A stretch of DNA of 64,000 nt from NCEH01 sp043195135 (GTDB lineage: Bacteria; Pseudomonadota; Alphaproteobacteria; Rhizobiales; Xanthobacteraceae), in assembly GCF_043195135.1 (NCBI RefSeq), contig NZ_JBAFWP010000005.1, one strand, 5' to 3'. Position numbers and translations under genes: made by a program. The notes beneath the pieces are model-generated. The model did no database searches. It saw nothing but the letters and a program-made list of their open reading frames with translations, and had not been told where the DNA came from. Position 1 is the stretch's first letter; every line of letters begins with the position of its first letter. Positions 42,490-51,478 of this stretch are shown piece by piece.

Positions 42490-43751
42490 GCGCCCTCCTC
42501 CCGCAGGGCCTTCAGCAGCGCCGGCATGACCAATTGCGCATCCTGCACGATCGCGAGCCCCGCGCGCGCGACCATGGCCGCGTGCAAATCCGTATTCACC
42601 GCAATCACATGCTCGCATCCGGCGACGCCTTGCAGATGCTGCGGCGCGCCGGCGATGCCGAGGGCGAAATAGCACCGCGCCTCCAGCACCGTGCCGGAAG
42701 CGCCCACCTGCGCGGCGCGGGGCATCAGGCCGGCATCGCACACCATGCGGCTCGCCCCCGGCGTCGCGCCGAGCGCGACCGCAAGGGCGCGGAAAGTCTC
42801 GAAATCGCTCACCCCATGGCCGGCGGAGAGCACGAAATCCGCCTCCCCCAGGGCCACGGTCGCGGGGTCGGCCGGCACCTCCTCCACGGCGAGAATAAAG
42901 CTGTCGCGCGGGGCCGGGCCGGGAAGCGCCATCGGCCGCGCCTCGTGCGGAACACGCCCATGGGGCACCGCCGCGCCATCCGCGAGGGTGAGGAGACGCG
43001 GCGGGGCGCAGCGCCGCTCCACCGTGCCGCCGCGCGCCGGACGGGCGACGCTTTTCGCGCTGATCTGCTCGGCCCCGCAGAACAAGGGCGCGCCGAGCCG
43101 CACCGCCACCCGCCGGGCCAAATCGCCGCCCGTGGGGGTCTCGGCGAACAGCACATGGCGCGGGGCAAGGGCGAGGACGGCGGCCGCGAGCGCATCGGCG
43201 CGGCCGTCGGGATCGTCGCCGCCGAGCCCCGCGACGCGATCCGCCCCGGCCGTGCCGGCGTCCTGCGGCATCTGCGCGGCCAGCAGCAGCACGGCGCCGC
43301 CGCCGGCATCGGCCAGCAGGCGCGCGGCGCCCAGCAGCTGGCGATCCTGCGCCGAGAGATGGCCCCCGGGCGCGTCCGCCAGGGCCATCACCAGAAAGGC
43401 GGGGTCCTCGATGATCCGCACCTGCGGCGCCTGGGCCGCGGGTTCGGGCGCGGTCGCCTGAGCTTCGAGCGCGCGCGCCTGGATTAACAGGCCCTGCCCC
43501 GGCAGGTTTTGTCCCAGCAGGCTGAGGTCGAACCGGGGGCGCGCGCCACCCCTTATGCGGGCGGCGGCCCAATGCGCGCGCGGATCGCGCCGAACGGCAA
43601 GGACCGCTCCGTTCGGCGCGGCGGAGGGCTGCGGCCCGCCGAACAGATCGAAGCGCGGGCGCCAGCCAGCCTCCGCCGGCGCGGGGCCCGGTGCACCCGC
43701 GACCTGCCGCCCGGCCCGCTCGGCGCGCGGATCGCGGCGCGGGCGGCTCAT
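42486..43751 (-). CDS. etfA: Electron-transfer flavoprotein alpha-type subunit
   Basis: 421 residues, about 100 longer than standard ETF alpha. The extra N-terminus contains repeated RRDPRAE/RRDPRAH-like motifs, as in the Pseudomonas dgc-linked homologue (by memory). The C-terminal FAD domain has VLSAGHGVSDFETF, AAQVGASGTVLEARCYFALG, IAGAPQHLQGV and VIAVNTD. ATGA overlap with the dgcB stop. A dedicated ETF partner of the dimethylglycine dehydrogenase rather than the beta-oxidation ETF (inference from operon). Confidence 0.88.
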   Translation of the reverse strand: MSRPRRDPRAERAGRQVAGAPGPAPAEAGWRPRFDLFGGPQPSAAPNGAVLAVRRDPRAHWAAARIRGGARPRFDLSLLGQNLPGQGLLIQARALEAQATAPEPAAQAPQVRIIEDPAFLVMALADAPGGHLSAQDRQLLGAARLLADAGGGAVLLLAAQMPQDAGTAGADRVAGLGGDDPDGRADALAAAVLALAPRHVLFAETPTGGDLARRVAVRLGAPLFCGAEQISAKSVARPARGGTVERRCAPPRLLTLADGAAVPHGRVPHEARPMALPGPAPRDSFILAVEEVPADPATVALGEADFVLSAGHGVSDFETFRALAVALGATPGASRMVCDAGLMPRAAQVGASGTVLEARCYFALGIAGAPQHLQGVAGCEHVIAVNTDLHAAMVARAGLAIVQDAQLVMPALLKALREEGA

Positions 43752-45727
43752 GGCTGAAGCTCCAGGGCGCGGCGAGGCGTGGGCCCGGCCTGCCCGGCCT
43801 CGGCGGCGGCTTCCCCGGCCCCGGCGGCAGTCTGCCCGGCCTCGAACGCGGCGAGCACCAGCTCGGCCACGTCGCGCACCTCCGGCCGATTTCCACTCAC
43901 CCCTTCCAGCATGGCGGTGCAGGTGGGACAGGCCACCGCCACCACGGCCGCGCCAGTCTCCCGCGCCTGATCCATGCGCAGATCGGGAATGCGGCGCTCG
44001 CCGTCGATATCGCTCAAGGGCGCGCCGCCCCCGCCGCCGCAGCACTGCGCCCGCGTGCCGTGGCGCGCCATCTCGCTGCGGGCAAGGCCGAGCGCGTCCA
44101 GCAGCCGGCGCGGAGCGTCCACCTCGCCGTTGTAGCGGCCGAGATAGCACGGGTCGTGATAGGTCACGGAGAGCCCGTGGAGGGCGCCGAGCGGCAGCCT
44201 GCCGTGCGCCACCAGGGCGTCGAGAAAGGCCGTGTGGTGCCACACCTCGTAGCGGCCGCCGAAGGCGGGATAGTCGTTGCGCAGGCTGTTCAGCGCATGG
44301 GGATCGGCGGTGAGGATGCGGGCGAACCTCACCCGCGAGAGGGTCGCCACATTTTCCCGCGCGAGCCGCATGAAACTGGCTTCGTCGCCCAGCCGGCGGG
44401 CGAGATCGCCGCAATCGCGCTCGGCGGCGCCGAGGATGGCGAAATCCACCTTCGCTTCCCGCAACAGGCGCACCAGCGCCCGCAAGGTGCGCCCGGTGCG
44501 CAGATCGTAAGCCCCCTCCCCGAGCCACAGCAGAACATCCACCGGCACGCCCGGCCGCGCGACCGGCAGGTCCAGCCCGGCGGCGAAATCGGCGCGGGCG
44601 GAAAGGGCCCGCCCGCCCGCCTCGTCGGTGTCGCGCAGATCGTCGAGCGCGGCGGCGGCCTTCTCCGGCACCGCGCCGAGCGCCAGGGTCTGGTGGCGGC
44701 GCAGGTCGATGATCGCATCCACATGCTCGATCATCATCGGGCATTCCTCCACGCACGCCCGGCAGGTGGTGCAGGACCACAGCGTATCGGGGTGGATCAT
44801 GGCATCCGCACCGACGACGGGCGCCTCCGCTCCGCCGATGCCGGCGACCGGCCGGGCGTGGGGATGGGAGCTGCCGGCATAGTCATTCGTGCCGCCCTCC
44901 ATGGCGCCGACCAGATCCTGGATCAGCCGCTTGGGATTGAGCGGCTGGCCGGCGGCGAACGCCGGGCATGCGGCCTCGCAGCGTCCGCATTGCACGCAGG
45001 CATCAAAGCCCAGCAGGCGGTTCCAGGCGAAATCCGCCGGCGCCTCCACCCCGAGCCGCTCGGCCTCAAGATCCACCGGCGCCAGCGCCACCTCGCGCGT
45101 GCCGGAAAAGCGCGCCGCGCGGGGGTGCGCGGCAAGATGGAGCGCACCGGCCAGGGCATGGCGCAGGGGGCCGCGCGCCGTCTGCCACGCCAAGGCGAGG
45201 CCGGCGGCGGCGGTGAAGGCGAGCGCCACGAAGCCGACCCCGCCTGGCGCACCCAGCGCCGCGAACGCCGCAACCAGCAGGGCGCCGGCCGCATAGGCCA
45301 TCAGCAGCCAAGGCAAGATCTGGAACCGCCCGCCCGAGAGGCGTTGCGGGCGCTTCGGATAGCGGCGCGCGCCGACCACGCCGGCGCCCGTGAGCATCAC
45401 AGCAAAGGCAAGCGCGGTGAGCGCCCAATAGACGCGCGATCCGCCGAGCGCCGGCACGATGCCGAGCGCGGCCAGCCCCGAGCCCGCCAGCAGCCCGCCC
45501 GCCACCAGCATGTGCATGCGCGCGGCGCAGACATCCCGTTGCACGATGTGATGCACATCCACCAGATAGCGCTTCGGCACGGCCAGGAGGCCCGCCGTCC
45601 AATCCACCCGCGCCGCCCGGCCCTTGCGCCAGAGCGCGACGCGCGTGGCGATGCCGGCGAGCGCGACCGCCGCCATCAGCCACACCAGCAGGGACAGGCC
45701 CAAGGCGGCGGAAAAGGCGGTGCTCAT
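43748..45727 (-). CDS. dgcB: Dimethylglycine catabolism iron-sulfur protein DgcB
   Basis: 659 residues. The first third holds several membrane segments (LLVWLMAAVALAGIATRVAL, ALTALAFAVMLTGAGVV and others). Two [4Fe-4S] motifs follow (CVQCGRCEAACP and CTTCRACVEECP), then two CCG domains of the heterodisulfide-reductase type (YHDPCYLGRYN and AQCCGGGGG). Likely relays electrons from DgcA to ETF or quinone at the membrane. Lies 3 bp after dgcA. Confidence 0.9.
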   Translation of the reverse strand: MSTAFSAALGLSLLVWLMAAVALAGIATRVALWRKGRAARVDWTAGLLAVPKRYLVDVHHIVQRDVCAARMHMLVAGGLLAGSGLAALGIVPALGGSRVYWALTALAFAVMLTGAGVVGARRYPKRPQRLSGGRFQILPWLLMAYAAGALLVAAFAALGAPGGVGFVALAFTAAAGLALAWQTARGPLRHALAGALHLAAHPRAARFSGTREVALAPVDLEAERLGVEAPADFAWNRLLGFDACVQCGRCEAACPAFAAGQPLNPKRLIQDLVGAMEGGTNDYAGSSHPHARPVAGIGGAEAPVVGADAMIHPDTLWSCTTCRACVEECPMMIEHVDAIIDLRRHQTLALGAVPEKAAAALDDLRDTDEAGGRALSARADFAAGLDLPVARPGVPVDVLLWLGEGAYDLRTGRTLRALVRLLREAKVDFAILGAAERDCGDLARRLGDEASFMRLARENVATLSRVRFARILTADPHALNSLRNDYPAFGGRYEVWHHTAFLDALVAHGRLPLGALHGLSVTYHDPCYLGRYNGEVDAPRRLLDALGLARSEMARHGTRAQCCGGGGGAPLSDIDGERRIPDLRMDQARETGAAVVAVACPTCTAMLEGVSGNRPEVRDVAELVLAAFEAGQTAAGAGEAAAEAGQAGPTPRRALELQP

Positions 45728-45730
45728 GGC

Positions 45731-47770
45731 TCAGATATCCTTGCAGAGGCGCAAGGCGTCATAGATGGCGGCGTGGATGTTCCGCCCCGCCAGCGCATCG
45801 CCCACCCGATAGAGCGCGAAGCCCTTGGCGAGATCGAACGGCTGCGGCGTGCCCGCGACGATGGCGTCGAGGTCGATCTGTCCCGCATTCACCGAACGGG
45901 CCTTGAGCGCGCGATAGATCCCGTCCACCGGCAAGGTGCCGTATTCGACGACCACATGATCGACGATCCGCTCCTCCTCCGCATCGGTGAAGGTGTTGCG
46001 CAGCGCCGCCACCAGGCGGTTGCCCTCGGGATAGATCTCGATCAGATCGAGATTGGGCGAGAACACCACGCCGCGCTTGTAGAGTTCGCGGTAATGGATC
46101 GGCTGGTTGGTGGTGCCCACCTCCTGCGCCGGGTAGCGATCGGAGGTGACGAATTCCACCAGGCAGCCGCGCTGCGCCAGCAGTTCGGCGGTGGACGCCG
46201 CATTGTGCTGGCCCATCTCGTCGAACAGCAGGACCGAGCCCGACAGCTCCACCTTGCCGGTGAGCACATCGGCGGTGGAGAGCGCGCGCTCGGCGCCCTT
46301 GGCGGGACCGAGGCTCGGCGCGCCGCCGGTGGCGAGGATCACCACGTCCGGCGCCTCGGCGAGGATGGCGTCTTCGCTCGCCTCGGTGCCGAGGCGCAGG
46401 TCCACGCCGAGCTTCGTGACCTGCCCGACCAGCCAGCGCGGAATGCCGGAGAGCGCCTCGCGCCAGCCGGCTTTGGCGGCGATGTTGATCTGCCCGCCGG
46501 CGGCCGCGTTCTTCTCGAACAGCACCACCTTGTGGCCGCGCGCGGCGCATACCCGCGCCGCCTCCAGCCCGCCCGGCCCCGCGCCGACCACCACCACCTT
46601 GCGCCGCACGTTCGCCCTCGGAATGACGTGGGGCATGGTGGCTTCGCGCCCCGTGGCGGCATTCTGGATGCACAAAGCATCGCCGCCCACATAGATGCGG
46701 TCGATGCAATAGCCGGCGCCGACACACTGGCGGATGTCGTCCTCGCGCCCCTCGCTGAGCTTCTTCACGAGGTGCGGGTCGGCGATATGGGCGCGGGTCA
46801 TCGCCACCATGTCCACATGGCCTTCCGCCACCGCGCGGGCGGCGGTGGCAAGGTCCGTCACGCGCTGGGCATGGAACACCGGCACCTCCACCTCGCGCTT
46901 GATGGCGCTCGGCAGATGCAGGAACGGCGCGACCGGGAACGACATATTGGGCAGGGAAATGGCGTGCGCCATGTCGTCCCGCGCCTGCCCGCCGAGCACA
47001 TTGATGAAATCCACCAGCCCGTCGCGGGCATAGGTGGCGGCGATCTCCACGCACTCCTCATGCGAGAGGCCGTCGGCGATCATCTCGTCGCCCGACATGC
47101 GGATGCCGATGACGTAATCGTCGCCCGCCGCGCGGCGCATGGCTTCGAGCACTTCGCGGCCGAAGCGCATGCGGTTGTCCAGGCTGCCGCCATAGCGGTC
47201 GGTGCGCTGGTTCACGGCCGGCGACCAGAACTGGTCGATGAGATGGCCGTGGGCGGCGGAGACCTCGCAGCCGTCGAGCCCGCCGTCCTTGCAACGCCGC
47301 ACCGCCTGGGCGAAGTCGCGGACGATGCGGGCGATCTCCTCCTCTTCCAGTTCCTTGGGGATGGTGCGGGAGGCCGGCTCGCGGCGCGGCGAGGAGGAGA
47401 CGGTCGGGAACCAGTTCTCCGTATCCCATTTGGTGCGCCGGCCCATATGGGTGAGCTGGATCATCAGCCGCGCGCCATGGCGATGGATGCGCTGCGAAAA
47501 GCTCTGGAAAAAGGGGATGACGCTGTCGTCCGCCACCGACACCTGGTTCCAGGGCGCGGCCGGGCTGTCCAATGCCACCGAGGAGGAGCCGCCGAACATG
47601 GTCAGTCCGATGCCGCCCTTGGCCTTTTCCTCGTGATAGAGCTGGTAGCGCTCCTGCGGCTTGCCCTCCTTGCCATAGCCGGGCGCGTGGGAGGTGCTCA
47701 TCACCCGGTTGCGGATGGTGAGGCCCTTGATGCTCAAGGGTTTGAGAAGCGCGTCGGCATTCGCGATCAT
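45731..47770 (-). CDS. dgcA: Dimethylglycine dehydrogenase subunit DgcA (NADH:flavin oxidoreductase family)
   Basis: 679 residues. N-terminal old-yellow-enzyme TIM barrel with FMN (GIGLTMFGGSSSV, GCEVSAAHGHLIDQFWSPAVNQRTDRYGG), a central iron-sulfur motif (CVGAGYCIDRI and a following Cys in ALCIQNAATGRE), and a C-terminal FAD/NAD domain (VVVVGAGPGGLEAARVCA). This trimethylamine-dehydrogenase-like architecture demethylates dimethylglycine to sarcosine. Lies 40 bp after the GbdR-like gene. Confidence 0.9.
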   Translation of the reverse strand: MIANADALLKPLSIKGLTIRNRVMSTSHAPGYGKEGKPQERYQLYHEEKAKGGIGLTMFGGSSSVALDSPAAPWNQVSVADDSVIPFFQSFSQRIHRHGARLMIQLTHMGRRTKWDTENWFPTVSSSPRREPASRTIPKELEEEEIARIVRDFAQAVRRCKDGGLDGCEVSAAHGHLIDQFWSPAVNQRTDRYGGSLDNRMRFGREVLEAMRRAAGDDYVIGIRMSGDEMIADGLSHEECVEIAATYARDGLVDFINVLGGQARDDMAHAISLPNMSFPVAPFLHLPSAIKREVEVPVFHAQRVTDLATAARAVAEGHVDMVAMTRAHIADPHLVKKLSEGREDDIRQCVGAGYCIDRIYVGGDALCIQNAATGREATMPHVIPRANVRRKVVVVGAGPGGLEAARVCAARGHKVVLFEKNAAAGGQINIAAKAGWREALSGIPRWLVGQVTKLGVDLRLGTEASEDAILAEAPDVVILATGGAPSLGPAKGAERALSTADVLTGKVELSGSVLLFDEMGQHNAASTAELLAQRGCLVEFVTSDRYPAQEVGTTNQPIHYRELYKRGVVFSPNLDLIEIYPEGNRLVAALRNTFTDAEEERIVDHVVVEYGTLPVDGIYRALKARSVNAGQIDLDAIVAGTPQPFDLAKGFALYRVGDALAGRNIHAAIYDALRLCKDI

Positions 47771-47810
47771 GGGCGGGCTCCGGCGCCGCGGGCGCAGGCG
47801 TAAGGGGAAA

Positions 47811-48824
47811 TCATGCGGCGCGCTCCGCCTTGGGGGAATGGCCGTAGCGCCGCCCGTAGGCGACGGAGAAGTGCGCCGCCGACTGGAAGCCGCAGGCGAA
47901 CGCCACGTCGGTCACCGGCAGAGGCGAGAGGCGCAGCAATTCGCGCGCCCGGCCGAGCCGCAGGCCGAGATAAAAGACCCCCGGCGACTGCGAGAGATGC
48001 TGCTGGAACAGGCGTTCGAGCTGGCGCTGGGAGAGCGCGACGGCGGCCGCCACATCGGCCACCGACATGGGCTTTTCCACATGGCGCGCCATCAGCTCCA
48101 CCGCCTTGGCGAGCGCCGGCTGGCGCGCCGCGATTTCCGGCGAAACATGGGCCTTGCGCCCTTCCGGGGCGCCGCTGCGCCGCACGATGAACTGGTCCGC
48201 CACGGCGCCCGCCGTGCGCGGGCCGAGCGCGGCGGCGATCATCACCAGCATCATCTCCAGCGGCGCGACGCCGCCGGTGCAGGTGAGGCGGTCCCGATCG
48301 ATGACGAAGGCATCCTCCTGGAACGCCACATGGGGAAATTCCTCGCGGATCGCCGCCAGATTCTCCCAATGGATGGCGCAGCGATAGCCGTTCAGCAGGC
48401 CCGCTTCGGCGAGCGCAAAGGTGCCGGTGCAGAGCGCGCCGAGCGCCACCCCCTTGCGGGCCGCGCGGCGCAGGGCATCGCGCGTCGCCCGCGCCACCGC
48501 GTGGCGCACGTCGATGCCGCCGCACACGATCAGCAGGTCCAGCGGCCCTGCCTCCGCGAGCCGCGCCGTGGGGGTGAGGCTGAGGCCGTTGCTGGCGGGG
48601 CACGCCGCGCCGTCCACGGTCAGCACCTGCCAGGAATAGGGCGCGCCGCCGGTGACGTAATTCGCCATCCGGCAGGCTTCGAGCGCATTGGAGAGCGCGA
48701 TCATGGAATAATTGGGCAAGGTGAGAAAGCCGATGCGCCGCAGCCGGGCGACCGGCTCATCCGCCGCTTCGGGCGCGTCGGCCGGTTCGGGCGCGGCTCG
48801 GGCGGATGTCAGGGCGCCGTGCAT
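47811..48824 (-). CDS. gbdR: GbdR-like AraC-family regulator, copy 2
   Basis: 337-residue GATase1-like/AraC protein: sensor domain (RIGFLTLPNYSMIALSNALEACRMAN, GALCTGTFALAEAGLL) plus DNA-binding domain (VADVAAAVALSQRQLERLFQQHL and VAFACGFQSAAHFSVAYGRRYG). It is embedded inside the gbcA-gbcB-dgcA-dgcB operon, making GbdR, the glycine-betaine/dimethylglycine activator, its best match. A GTG at 48830 would overlap the gbcB stop (GTGA); the ATG at 48824 is taken. Location in its own target operon implies positive feedback. Confidence 0.8.
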   Translation of the reverse strand: MHGALTSARAAPEPADAPEAADEPVARLRRIGFLTLPNYSMIALSNALEACRMANYVTGGAPYSWQVLTVDGAACPASNGLSLTPTARLAEAGPLDLLIVCGGIDVRHAVARATRDALRRAARKGVALGALCTGTFALAEAGLLNGYRCAIHWENLAAIREEFPHVAFQEDAFVIDRDRLTCTGGVAPLEMMLVMIAAALGPRTAGAVADQFIVRRSGAPEGRKAHVSPEIAARQPALAKAVELMARHVEKPMSVADVAAAVALSQRQLERLFQQHLSQSPGVFYLGLRLGRARELLRLSPLPVTDVAFACGFQSAAHFSVAYGRRYGHSPKAERAA

Positions 48825-48826
48825 GC

Positions 48827-49960
48827 TCACCGCTCGATCACGAGGTCGCTGGTGGGCTTGGAACAGCAGATCAGCACCATGCCGGCGTCGATCTCCCGCT
48901 GGCGGATGCCGCCGCCGTGCTTCATCTCCACCGTGCCGTCCACCATCTTGCTCTTGCAGGTGCCGCACAGGCCCTTGGTGCAGGAGGAGGGAAGCCGCAG
49001 GCCGGCCCGCCGCGCCGCCTCCAGCACGTTCATGTCGGCGGGGCATTGGATCGTGCGGCCGGATTTGCGGAACTCGACGCTGTAGGTCTTCACGGCGGGC
49101 GTGGATTCCATCGCCGCTTCAGCGGCAGTCACCGCTTGCGCGACCTCCGGCTCCGCGCCGGCGAGCGCCGCGAAATCGAAGCTTTCCTCGTGATAGCGCG
49201 CCATGTCGAAGCCGGCGCCGCCCAGCATCTCGCGCACCGCCGCCATATAGGGCGCGGGGCCGCAGGTGAAGATCTCCCGTTCGCGGAAATCGGGCGCCGC
49301 GATCTCGAGGTGCGAGAGGCGCAGCCGCCCCATGAAGCCGTGCCAGGGATGGAATTCGCTCTCTTTTTCGCAGATGGCGGCGAAGCGGAAGGCGGGCTGG
49401 TTGCGCGCCATCAGCTCCAGCTCGGCGCGGAAGATGATGTCGTCCGGCGTCCTGGCGCTGTGCACGAACACGATGTCCGCGCCGCTCGAAAGATCATGAT
49501 GCGCGCGGGCCATGGACATGAGCGGGGTGATGCCGCTGCCGCCGGAGAGGAACAGATATTTCTCCGCCTTATGCCGCGCGCAGGTGAAATCGCCCATGGG
49601 GCCGACCGCGCGCAGCACGCTGCCTTCGCGCACATGGTCGTGCAGATAATTGGACACCGGCCCGCCAGGCACCCGCTTCACAGTAATCGAGACCGTATCC
49701 GGCCGCGTCGGCGTGGAGGAGAGCGTATAGCAGCGGTTGATCCGCTCCCCCGCGATGTCGAGATCGAGCGTGATGAACTGGCCCGGCTCATAGGCGAAAC
49801 GGGCGGGCGTCGCCGGGGCGAGGATGAAGGTCTTCACGTCCGCCGTCTCGGCGCGCACCTGCCGCACGATCAAGGCGTCGTCGCGCTCGCAATCCCAGGG
49901 CGGGCGCTCGCCCGCGAGGGTCGCCAGCAGCGGGTCGGGGCGAAGGGCGGGCGCGTCCAT
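48827..49960 (-). CDS. gbcB: Glycine betaine monooxygenase reductase component
   Basis: 377 residues. FAD-binding (RCYTLSS) and NAD-binding (FLSGGSGITPLMSMAR) domains of a ferredoxin reductase, then a plant-type [2Fe-2S] domain at the C-terminus (CTKGLCGTC and the final ICC). Passes electrons from NAD(P)H to the Rieske oxygenase GbcA. Lies 3 bp after gbcA. Confidence 0.92.
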   Translation of the reverse strand: MDAPALRPDPLLATLAGERPPWDCERDDALIVRQVRAETADVKTFILAPATPARFAYEPGQFITLDLDIAGERINRCYTLSSTPTRPDTVSITVKRVPGGPVSNYLHDHVREGSVLRAVGPMGDFTCARHKAEKYLFLSGGSGITPLMSMARAHHDLSSGADIVFVHSARTPDDIIFRAELELMARNQPAFRFAAICEKESEFHPWHGFMGRLRLSHLEIAAPDFREREIFTCGPAPYMAAVREMLGGAGFDMARYHEESFDFAALAGAEPEVAQAVTAAEAAMESTPAVKTYSVEFRKSGRTIQCPADMNVLEAARRAGLRLPSSCTKGLCGTCKSKMVDGTVEMKHGGGIRQREIDAGMVLICCSKPTSDLVIER

Positions 49961-49963
49961 CGC

Positions 49964-51223
49964 TCAGCGCGCGCCATGGGCGCGCATGCGGCCCACGTAC
50001 CAATTGCAGAATTTCTCCACCAGCATCTCAGTGTGGGGCGAATAGGGGCCGGGCTCATAGGCCGGGCTTTGCGCGCCCTGCTGGCAGAAGCCCACCAGTT
50101 CGCTGTCCTGCGCGTTGGTCGCCTCCCACACGGCGGTGAGATTGGCGATATCGTAATCTACGCCTTCCACCGCATCCTTGTGCACCAGCCATTTGGTGCG
50201 CACCAAAGTGCGCCCGGCATCCAGCGGAATGGCCGAGAAGGTCACCACATGGTCGCTCATGAAATGGTGCCAGCTGTTGGGCTGGGTCCAGAAATGCAGC
50301 GCCCCGTGCCGGGGATCGTTGATGGCGCCGAGCAGCTTCTTGCACGCCGCCTTGGTATCGCCGGTGTGGCTCTCCCCCGCCCCGTCCAGCGGCAGGCGCT
50401 CGGTGCGATAGCCGGTCACCCTGTCGTCGAGATGCTCGACCATCTGCGAGGGGAAGCCGCAGCTCTCCCAAGTGCCGTGGCTCTCCTTGACGAGATCGGC
50501 ATAGCGCGCGGCTTCCAGCCGGCCCATCTCGTCCAGTTCCTCGGGCGCAAATCCGAAGCCGTAGGCGAACAAGGGCACCGTCAATTCCGGATGATTGCCC
50601 GCGCAGTGATAGCACTCGCGGTTATTCTCCATGGTGAGCTTCCAATTGCCGGGCTCGATCAATTCGCTCTCGAACGCGACCTTGGCGTTGCGCAGATCGT
50701 GCGGCGCGAGATAGGGCGCCATGCGCTGCGCCATCTCCTCGAAATCCTCCGGCGGATGCTCGGCGAGGCAGATGAACAGCAGCCCTTCCAGCGAGCGCAG
50801 ATGCACCGGCTTCAGGCCGTGGCAGGCGGCATCGAAGTCCTTGCCCATATGCTCGGCGAACAGCAGCTTGCCGTCGAGATCATAGGTCCAGGCATGGTAG
50901 CGGCACACGAGGTTGCCCACCGTCGTCTTGTAGTCGTGCAGCAGGCGCGCGCCGCGATGGCGGCAGACATTGTGGAAGGCGCGCACCGCGCCATCGTCAT
51001 TGCGCACGATGATGATGGAATGGGCGCCGATATCCACCGCCATGGCGTCGCCCGCTTCGGGTACGTCCGGCTCGACGCCGACGTAGATCCAGTGGCGGCC
51101 GAAGATGATGTCCATGTCGGCGGCGAAGATGGCGGGGCTGGTATAGAACGGCGCCTCCAGGCTGTAGCCGGGCCGGCGGCGGCGCAGCAGCGCCTGGAGG
51201 TCGGTGTCGGTGGTGTCCAGCAT
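49964..51223 (-). CDS. gbcA: Glycine betaine monooxygenase, Rieske oxygenase component
   Basis: 419 residues. Demethylates glycine betaine to dimethylglycine and formaldehyde. The Rieske ligands are Cys87, His89, Cys107 and His110 (CRHRG and CRYHAW). The mononuclear-iron region follows in ENNRECYHCAGNHPEL. The start at 51223 follows GGGGAGAGCG; an upstream extension is not family-like. First gene of the seven-gene operon ending with etfB; divergent from soxB. Confidence 0.93.
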   Translation of the reverse strand: MLDTTDTDLQALLRRRRPGYSLEAPFYTSPAIFAADMDIIFGRHWIYVGVEPDVPEAGDAMAVDIGAHSIIIVRNDDGAVRAFHNVCRHRGARLLHDYKTTVGNLVCRYHAWTYDLDGKLLFAEHMGKDFDAACHGLKPVHLRSLEGLLFICLAEHPPEDFEEMAQRMAPYLAPHDLRNAKVAFESELIEPGNWKLTMENNRECYHCAGNHPELTVPLFAYGFGFAPEELDEMGRLEAARYADLVKESHGTWESCGFPSQMVEHLDDRVTGYRTERLPLDGAGESHTGDTKAACKKLLGAINDPRHGALHFWTQPNSWHHFMSDHVVTFSAIPLDAGRTLVRTKWLVHKDAVEGVDYDIANLTAVWEATNAQDSELVGFCQQGAQSPAYEPGPYSPHTEMLVEKFCNWYVGRMRAHGAR

Positions 51224-51384
51224 GTCGCTCTCCCCGCGCGCCGCCCGATGCCCAGATGCCGGCGCGCCGATGGATGGAATTGTTCGACTTAAAGACGCCG
51301 TCCGCTTTTCTGATTGCGACATATTTTAGCGCGAATGCGCCATCCGTGCGAGCCACCCGGCGCACGGCCGGTCGAGCCCGTCGA

Positions 51385-51426
51385 ATGTCGGATTTATTCC
51401 AGAATGGGGTCGCAAGCCGACGAGAT
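51385..51426 (+). promoter_or_regulatory. Composite cis-element shared with sdaB promoter (copy B)
   Basis: ATGTCGGATTTATTCCAGA, 5 bp, GTCG, 8 bp, CGAGAT: the same blocks and spacings as 31283-31324. It lies 53 bp before the soxB ATG in the gbcA/soxB divergent region. On the other strand TGTCGCA occurs at 51315-51321, nearer gbcA. Likely a betaine/dimethylglycine-responsive activator site (inference). Confidence 0.65.
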
Positions 51427-51478
51427 AAGGCCACGCCCCTGGTGCACCTTGGCGGAAGGAACCAGGGGACCGAGGCCC

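Noticed and set aside
43691..47803. A plus-strand open frame of about 1370 codons opposite dgcB and dgcA
   Set aside because: It is antisense to two genes with full family motifs, is made of His/Arg/Gly-rich low-complexity text, and has no domain. Such frames arise from codon bias in very GC-rich DNA.
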